Of a stretch of DNA of 64,000 nt, positions 54,633 to 61,596 are shown piece by piece. The position numbers and the translations under genes were made by a program. This stretch comes from Oenanthe sinensis (taxonomy: Eukaryota; Streptophyta; Magnoliopsida; Apiales; Apiaceae). The notes beneath the pieces are model-generated. The model was not told the DNA's origin and searched no databases. It saw only the letters and a program-made list of their open reading frames with translations. Positions within the stretch are counted from its first letter, which is position 1. Each line of letters starts with the position of its first letter. Location of the stretch: positions 8,205,886 through 8,269,885 of the forward strand of contig CM053800.1 in assembly GCA_028671895.1 (NCBI GenBank). The letters run 5' to 3'.

Positions 54633-57182
54633 ATGGCCGCCGCACATAGATTTAAGATACCTCCGTTTGATGCACAACATTATGACGAATGGACCGGAAG
54701 GATGAGAGCTTACCTTGAATCAATAAACAAGGTATACTTGAGAATATTGGAAAACGGTCCATACATACCCATGAGAATTGAGCCAGAGCGAATGGAAGGA
54801 GGGATACTAATACCATCCCGGTCTGTTCCTAAAGAGGAAATGGAGTTTTCAGACGCAGATAAAGAATTGGTTGGTATGGATGCGTCGTTACGCAACGTCA
54901 TAATTGAATCCCTAAACTCAGAGTACTATGTTCAAATAAAGGGATTAAAAACAGCTAAAGCCATGTGGGATAAACTGGCTGTGGTGATGGAGGGAACCGA
55001 GGAAGTTAGAGATAATCACAAACGCATTCTGATATCTGAATATGAATTGTTCAGATGCGAACGAGGAGAAAGCGTAGCGGATGTTTACAAACGTTACAGT
55101 AAATTGCTTATCGAGCTGAGTATAAGAGATAAAGTCTATCCACTAGCAGATTCAAATATCAAGTTTCTATTGAATTTGCCTAAACATCTGGAACACAGGA
55201 TCACTGCCAGTCGAGAGTCAAGAGACTTGAAAAATACTTCTCTCGAAAAGCTGTATGGTGTTTTGAAGACCTACGAGCTGGAGCAGGAACAAAATGACAG
55301 AAGAAGATCCTACAATAGTGGAGAAAACAAAGCGGCAAGTGAGTCTGGACTTGTAGCTGAAGAGTCTGCTGTAAAGGCACTTGCAGCTGTCTCATTGAAA
55401 ACTGCTAATCCTGAAAGGGTAGTATTAGACATTGAAGATCCATCCGAAGAAAGTGAGGATGAATACTATACCCTTGAAGAGCTGGACAAATTAGAAGACA
55501 AGTCATATGCTTGTATTGCTCGAGAATTTGCTCATATCAGCTTCAGGAAGCAAAGAAGTGGTAAAGGACGATTTGGTAGTTCTTTCAGCCGAAGAGGCAG
55601 CAGTAGCGGCAGAGGCAGTAGTGTAAGTGGTCGGGGAAGTTACAGTGGCCGAGGTAGCACATCTGGTAGTGGCTACAGACCTAACCTGGTAGACAAGAAC
55701 AAGTTCAGATGCTACAACTGCAATGAATTGGGGCACTTCGCAACAGAGTGCAAGAAGCCCAAGTACGTTCATCCCAAGGAATCCTATGCTGATCTGAAAA
55801 AGAAATATGATGCCTTGGTTAGCAAGCAACAGAAGGGAAGCCGGGCGTATGTTGTGACTGAAGGGAAGGGTTGGGACGAGTCTGATGAAGATGAAGATCA
55901 GGAGCTATGCAATTTCGCTTTAATGGCAAAATCTTCAGAACAATCAGAGGTACCGATTCTAACCGTAAATGAAATGTCTATTCCTGAGTACCAAAATGAA
56001 TTAGCTGCCATGACTAAAGATATGTACATTCTCCAACTAAATCTAATCGCTGTTAATGAGGAAATTGCTAAACTCTCCCTTAAGAATAGACTTCTCGAGG
56101 CCAGGGTAGAGGAATTAGAATCAGGAGAAAGTAAAGAAAGGCAGTTAATGAATCAGGTAGACGTTTTAGAACACAAGCTTAAGATTAGGGAAGACCTTAA
56201 CGAAGAACTTAAAAATGAATTAGCTGAGCTTAAAATAACATGTAAATCTTTTGAAGAAGCCGCTAATAAAGTTTTCGTAGAAAGGGACATGTACATGAAA
56301 CTGGCAGGCAAGAGTAAAAATGAAAAAGTAAACATAGGACTTGACTACACACAGAAAAAGAAAAATAGGGCTGCTGAGTTGTTAGAGCCAGTGTTAGTCA
56401 AAGAAAATGTGCCTGAGGTTTTAATGGATGTTAGAAAACCTATCTTTAAGCAGTTTGAGCCCAGGACCATAGATCCTGTTGCTACTAAAATTGACCAAGA
56501 AATTAAAATTGAAAGAGATTCAGAAGAAAAAGTAGTAGAACCTACAACTTCCAAGAGAGCGAGTAAGATTGCTTATGCTAAGAGAGGTGTAGGAACCAAG
56601 GAGGCTAAGACGGTGTCATATAAACAATGGGTAGTAGGGTCAGATCAAATGAAAGCACCTGTAAAGGCAGTTAAAACTGAACCTGCATCTGTATCTACAT
56701 CTACACGAGCTAGAAAGGCATGCTATATCTGTAATCAAACTGATCATTTGTCTTACTATTGCCCGTTCTATGTAGAGGAAGAAAAATCTGTTGGTTGTAA
56801 TACCATGCCTGCAACTACTGCTTTGCCTAACATGCATGCAAATCATGCTAAATGCAATAATCCTAATTGTATGCCATGTGCTGTAAACATCATGCATGCT
56901 TATTTTAATTTAATGAATACTGCTAGTGCATCTGTTGAACATACATCTAGTAGTGGTAAGAAAAAGCATGCGGGGTCAAAGACTAAGACTTCAAGTCCTC
57001 CTAAAGTTAGGAGTGACCAGTCTACTCCCAAACCTGACAAACCAGTCAAGGTTGACAAGGGAAAAGACAAAGTCAAGATGAATGCCCCTGATGGCAACAA
57101 GGCAAAGCCTTCTGTATCTGAAAAGAAAAAGGAAATTATTGATGCCGGGCCCAAACATCATTGGGTTCCGAAGAACACCTAA
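54633..57182 (+). CDS. S4 Gag, intact, 849 residues
   Basis: The start MAAAHRFKIPPFD is at the first ATG after the leader. The gag polypeptide domain covers about residues 1-230 (KAMWDKLAVVMEGTEEV, ISEYELFRCERGESV). It is followed by acidic sequence, a Gly/Ser/Arg-rich stretch (about 320-347) and the zinc knuckle CYNCNELGHFATEC from C360. A long coiled coil lies at about 445-560. A second knuckle-like unit CYICNQTDHLSYYC starts at C697, and a Cys cluster KCNNPNCMPCAVNIM follows. The tail is Lys-rich and ends GPKHHWVPKNT. It would assemble virus-like particles and package the RNA. The length and double zinc region are typical of Sirevirus Gag. It overlaps pol by 40 bp in another frame. Confidence 0.93.
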   Translation: MAAAHRFKIPPFDAQHYDEWTGRMRAYLESINKVYLRILENGPYIPMRIEPERMEGGILIPSRSVPKEEMEFSDADKELVGMDASLRNVIIESLNSEYYVQIKGLKTAKAMWDKLAVVMEGTEEVRDNHKRILISEYELFRCERGESVADVYKRYSKLLIELSIRDKVYPLADSNIKFLLNLPKHLEHRITASRESRDLKNTSLEKLYGVLKTYELEQEQNDRRRSYNSGENKAASESGLVAEESAVKALAAVSLKTANPERVVLDIEDPSEESEDEYYTLEELDKLEDKSYACIAREFAHISFRKQRSGKGRFGSSFSRRGSSSGRGSSVSGRGSYSGRGSTSGSGYRPNLVDKNKFRCYNCNELGHFATECKKPKYVHPKESYADLKKKYDALVSKQQKGSRAYVVTEGKGWDESDEDEDQELCNFALMAKSSEQSEVPILTVNEMSIPEYQNELAAMTKDMYILQLNLIAVNEEIAKLSLKNRLLEARVEELESGESKERQLMNQVDVLEHKLKIREDLNEELKNELAELKITCKSFEEAANKVFVERDMYMKLAGKSKNEKVNIGLDYTQKKKNRAAELLEPVLVKENVPEVLMDVRKPIFKQFEPRTIDPVATKIDQEIKIERDSEEKVVEPTTSKRASKIAYAKRGVGTKEAKTVSYKQWVVGSDQMKAPVKAVKTEPASVSTSTRARKACYICNQTDHLSYYCPFYVEEEKSVGCNTMPATTALPNMHANHAKCNNPNCMPCAVNIMHAYFNLMNTASASVEHTSSSGKKKHAGSKTKTSSPPKVRSDQSTPKPDKPVKVDKGKDKVKMNAPDGNKAKPSVSEKKKEIIDAGPKHHWVPKNT

Positions 57183-60100
57183 CCTTTCTGGATTTGCAGG
57201 GCAGTGTACAGGAAAAGAGTAAAGTCATATGGGTGCTGGACAGTGGAGCATCGAGGCATATGACCGGCAATAAGTCCCTGCTAACAGATTTGGTGTTGAG
57301 AGCCGGCTCCGTGGTTACTTTTGGAGATAACAGCAAAGGTTACACCAGGGGATATGGCAAGATCGTTTGTGGAAATGTTATCATTGAGGACGTGTCTTTT
57401 GTGGAAGGATTGCGACATAATCTTCTCAGCGTTAGTCAGTTCACCGACAGGGGTTTTGACGTCAACTTTGGGAAGCATGATTGTTCGATTCGAAGCAAAA
57501 AGGATGGAAGCCTTGCTCTCAAAGGAGTAAGGAAGTCAAATTTGTTCATAGCTGACATGAATTCTGCTGATCAGTCTGAAGTCACGTGTTTCTACAGCAA
57601 GGCTTCTGCTGATGAAAGTTGGCTATGGCATAAAAGATTATCTCACCTGAACTTTAAAGCAATGAATAATCTCGTAAGGAGAGAATTGGTGAGAGGGCTG
57701 CCGCAGATGGAGTTCACCCCAGATGGACTCTGCGAAGCATGTGAGATGGGAAAATCAAAAAGAGCCTCGCATAAGGATAAACAAGTGAATAGCATTACCG
57801 AGCCCCTACAACTCCTTCACATGGATTTGTTTGGACCTGTTAATGTTATGTCAATGTCAAGGAAAAGATATGCGCTGGTAATTGTCGATGACTTTTCCAA
57901 ATACACATGGGTGAAGTTTGTGACATCGAAAGATGAAGTGCCACATGAGATCATTAGACATGTACTGGTAATTGAAAACGTAGCAAGTCTGACTGTGAAG
58001 ACTATCCGATCCGACAATGGGACAGAATTCAAGAACTCAGTGTTAATGGATTTCTGCATATCTAAAGGGATCAGACGACAGTATTCAGCACCGAGAACAC
58101 CACAGCAAAATGGGGTGGTAGAAAGGAAGAACAGGACACTGGTTGAAGCAGCTAGGACAATGCTGTATGAGTCAAAACTTCCTTTATATTTTTGGGCTGA
58201 AGCAGTTAGCACGGCTTGTTATACACAGAATAGAACCCTGATTATAAAGGACCATAATGAGACGCCGTATTACATGATGAATAAACGAAAACCATCTATC
58301 AAGTACTTTCACGTATTTGGTGCCAAATGCTTTGTGTTAAGAGACAATGCACAACTTGGAAAGTTTGATGCCAAAGCAGATGAAGGGGTTTTCATTGGAT
58401 ATTCTCTTGAAGTAGTAGCAGCGTACAGGGTGTTTGTGCTTAATGATCGCAAGGTGGTTGAAAGCCTTAATGTCACATTCGACGACTCAAAGCTCCCTTC
58501 TATACAAAAAGAAGATAGTGAGCCCACTTCCCTAAGATTTGAGAATATGGATATTGATGAAGTGGATACAGTTCCTGAGTCTGTAGTGCAGGGTAGTGAT
58601 CCAACGATAAATAATGAAATTAATCAAGAGTCTAGTGTTTCGCAAATTCAAAACACTAGGGCTGAGGGATCACCTTCCGTCAGACCTGGTACTAACTCAG
58701 GGGGAGTCAGTATGCACTCAGAGGGAGCAGCTCACTCAGGGGGAGCCAGTACTAGCTCAAGGGAAGCTAGTGAAAATGTTTCTAGAATAAGTCACTTTCA
58801 CTTACAAGATCAAGCTGAATCATCAAGAACATTTGCTAGGGATCGCACGTGGAACAAGGACCATCCGTTCGAGCTAATTATTGGTGATCCAGAAGCCGGA
58901 GTGACTACTAGAGGAAAAGCTAGAGCTGAAATTGCCACTGAGAATGAATGTCTATACTCAGTGTTCCTTTCCCAGATGGAACCTAAAGTGGTGGAAGAAG
59001 CTCTAGATGACGCTGATTGGGTGATTGCTATGCAAGAGGAACTCAATCAGTTTGAAAGGCAGAAGGTGTGGAAGCTGGTACCCAGACTAAAGAATAGATC
59101 TGTTGTTGGGACAAAATGGGTATTCAGGAACAAGCTGGATGAAGACGGACGTGTAACACGAAATAAAGCTCGCCTGGTTGCTAAGGGTTATACTCAAAGA
59201 GAAGGAATTGATTATGATGAAACCTATGCACCAGTAGCAAGGCTAGAGGCAGTGAGGATGTTCTTGGCATTCGCAGCACATCATGGTTTTAAAGTCTATC
59301 AAATGGATGTCAAGAGTGCATTCTTAAACGGTGAACTGGATGAAGAGGTGTATGTCGAGCAACCTCCCGGGTTTATCGATATCAAATATTGTGATTATGT
59401 TTATCGACTCTTCAAATCAGTATATGGCCTTAAGCAGTCTCCGCGGAAGTGGTATGAAACTCTGTCGGACTTTTTACTAGAAAGTGGTTTCACCAGAGGA
59501 GTAATCGACAAGACGCTTTTCTACAAGAAATGCAAAGATGATCTAATAATGGTGCAGGTATATGTGGATGACATTATCTTTGGGTCTGCAAATGAGAAGC
59601 TGTGTGCTAAGTTCGCTAAGTTAATGCAATCAAGGTATGAAATGAGCATGATGGGAGAGCTGACGTTCTTTCTGGGCATTCAAGTTAGTCAGAAGAAGGA
59701 CGGGATATTTATCTGCCAGACCAAGTACATTCATGATCTATTGAAGAAGTATGGTCTCCAAGATGTATCACAAGCAAAGACTCCTATGGCAACAGCCACG
59801 AAGCTTGACGAGGACAAAGCGGGTAAACCTATAGACATCTCAAGCTATCGAGGTATGATCGGCTCACTTTTGTATTTAACTGCTAGCAGACCTGATATTA
59901 TGTTCTCTACGTGCCTATGTGCAAGGTTCCAAGCGGATCCTAGAGAGTCACATCTTATAGCCGTAAAGCGTATTTTTAGGTATCTCAAGGGAACATCAAA
60001 TCTTGGGATTTGGTATCCAAGAGATACAGGGTTTAATCTTGTTGGCTATTCGGATTCAGATTACGCAGGTTGTAGAATAGATAGGAAGAGCACTTCAGGA

Positions 60101-60505
60101 AGCTGTCAGTTCCTTGGAAGAAGGTTGGTGTCTTGGCAAAGCAAGAAACAACACACAGTATCTACCTCGACAGCTGAAGCAGAATATATTGCTGCTGGAA
60201 GCTGTGTGGCCCAGATACTGTGGATGAAGAACCAACTCAAGGACTACGGTGTGGAAGTATCTAAGATTCCTATCATGTGTGACAACACAAGTGCTATTGC
60301 AATGACCAACAATCCTGTGGATCACTCAAGGACCAAGCACATTGACATCAGGTATCATTTTATTAGAGAGCATGTAGAAAATGGAACTGTAGAGTTGCAT
60401 TTTGTGTCTACTGAACGTCAAATAGCAGATATATTCACTAAACCTCTAGACGAATCAACATTTTCTAGATTGGTTGGTGAATTGGGGATGCTTAACACCT
60501 GTTAG
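57143..60505 (+). CDS. S4 Pol: protease, integrase, RT, RNase H, intact
   Basis: This frame is open from 57143, lies -1 relative to gag, and has no ATG in the overlap. Residues are counted from the TTG at 57161. Protease: WVLDSGASRHMTG with D27. Integrase: zinc-binding H157, with CEACEMGK; D222 in LLHMDLFGP, D285 in IRSDNGTEF and E321 in VVERKNR, with 35 residues between the last two. A Ser/Gly/Glu-rich linker follows at about 445-560. RT: QMDVKSAFLNG around D716 and YVDD at 801-804. RNase H: GYSDSDYAGC around D965, STAEAEYIAAGS and CDNTSAIAM. It ends LGMLNTC. All catalytic residues are present and there are no stops, so this is potentially active replication machinery. Confidence 0.95.
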   Translation, partial: CRAQTSLGSEEHLTFLDLQGSVQEKSKVIWVLDSGASRHMTGNKSLLTDLVLRAGSVVTFGDNSKGYTRGYGKIVCGNVIIEDVSFVEGLRHNLLSVSQFTDRGFDVNFGKHDCSIRSKKDGSLALKGVRKSNLFIADMNSADQSEVTCFYSKASADESWLWHKRLSHLNFKAMNNLVRRELVRGLPQMEFTPDGLCEACEMGKSKRASHKDKQVNSITEPLQLLHMDLFGPVNVMSMSRKRYALVIVDDFSKYTWVKFVTSKDEVPHEIIRHVLVIENVASLTVKTIRSDNGTEFKNSVLMDFCISKGIRRQYSAPRTPQQNGVVERKNRTLVEAARTMLYESKLPLYFWAEAVSTACYTQNRTLIIKDHNETPYYMMNKRKPSIKYFHVFGAKCFVLRDNAQLGKFDAKADEGVFIGYSLEVVAAYRVFVLNDRKVVESLNVTFDDSKLPSIQKEDSEPTSLRFENMDIDEVDTVPESVVQGSDPTINNEINQESSVSQIQNTRAEGSPSVRPGTNSGGVSMHSEGAAHSGGASTSSREASENVSRISHFHLQDQAESSRTFARDRTWNKDHPFELIIGDPEAGVTTRGKARAEIATENECLYSVFLSQMEPKVVEEALDDADWVIAMQEELNQFERQKVWKLVPRLKNRSVVGTKWVFRNKLDEDGRVTRNKARLVAKGYTQREGIDYDETYAPVARLEAVRMFLAFAAHHGFKVYQMDVKSAFLNGELDEEVYVEQPPGFIDIKYCDYVYRLFKSVYGLKQSPRKWYETLSDFLLESGFTRGVIDKTLFYKKCKDDLIMVQVYVDDIIFGSANEKLCAKFAKLMQSRYEMSMMGELTFFLGIQVSQKKDGIFICQTKYIHDLLKKYGLQDVSQAKTPMATATKLDEDKAGKPIDISSYRGMIGSLLYLTASRPDIMFSTCLCARFQADPRESHLIAVKRIFRYLKGTSNLGIWYPRDTGFNLVGYSDSDYAGCRIDRKSTSGSCQFLGRRLVSWQSKKQHTVSTSTAEAEYIAAGSCVAQILWMKNQLKDYGVEVSKIPIMCDNTSAIAMTNNPVDHSRTKHIDIRYHFIREHVENGTVELHFVSTERQIADIFTKPLDESTFSRLVGELGMLNTC

Positions 60506-61596
60506 TTTTGCTACCTATCTGTTATAATTCAGTTTGTGTACATATTATTGTTATTCATGAATATTCATAATTAATAATGTATACTTAACTTCATAAATGT
60601 ATGTATTACATCTCATAAAGGGAAGTTAGAAAGTTTCATGAAATTAATCTTGTGCTGATCTGTGTATCTAAATGATTAATGTCTAATAATGTGATAGGAT
60701 TTAATGCTATACTTAATTTTGTAATGCATGATTTATTTGCTAAATTCCCTGTCGTTTCAAAATTGTAAGTTTCTAAAATGGTGTGAAAATTTGTGGTGAA
60801 ATCTTGTGAATTTTACATATAAATGTTTAATTCACATAATTTCATTAAAAAAATTTCTAAGGCAAATCTCGATCTGGTTCTGGATCGAGATCGAGATCGA
60901 GAACGACTTGTGAAAACTGCTTAAAACTGTCAAGGTACATCTCGATCTATCCACATCGAGATCGACATCGAGATCGACATCGAGATGTAGATCTAGATGC
61001 GGATCGAGATCGACATCGAGATGTAGATCGAGATGCGGATCGAGATCGACATCAAGATCGACATCTAGATGAGGATCGAGATGCGGATCTCGAGATCGAG
61101 ATGTGACTTGTCTTTTCAGTTACTTCTTTTTAGGCGTGCAAGTATATATTATAGCATTAAAAAGGCTGTTCATTATTTACATTAACTTTCTTTCTCTCTT
61201 TCAAAAGCTTAAGCTCTTCAAATACACACGTGTATACATACATTACCAGAGTTCTTTTCCCTGCCATTACATCAAGTTTTCTTGTGATTTTCTTAAACAA
61301 AAATCACTAACTGGTACTTAAAAGCATCAATAACTAAAACGAAACTCTGCTAAAATTTTGTTTAAAACTGTTGAACTTCTTGTGTTGTTTTAACGTCATT
61401 ACTGTTCTTGCAATTAGTTCTTTAGTTTTTTTTTCTTCATTCGAGTGAGTCTGTTTTTGTTTCGTGCTTTCTTATTCTTAAGTTTTTTTTGTGTTCTTGA
61501 GCAAAATAGTTGTGAGTACTACTAGTTAATCCTTAAAGTGCAACTTTACTCCCGTGTTAATCTCAGAACATTTCTTTTCTCAAACACAAATTTAAA
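60506..61596 (+). other. S4 pol-ORF3 spacer with GATCGA repeats
   Basis: This is non-coding, 1.09 kb. The first 350 bp are AT-rich. At 60862-61107 lies a dense array of GATCGAGATCGACATCGAGATG-like words with the lead phrase AAGGCAAATCTCGATC, which also occurs in the S4 LTR. The last 480 bp form a pyrimidine-rich leader before the ORF3 ATG. Confidence 0.8.

Noticed and set aside
61103..61321. 72-codon frame in the S4 spacer
   Set aside because: It lies in the pyrimidine-rich leader of ORF3, has no homology I recognise, and starts within repeat-flanking sequence.
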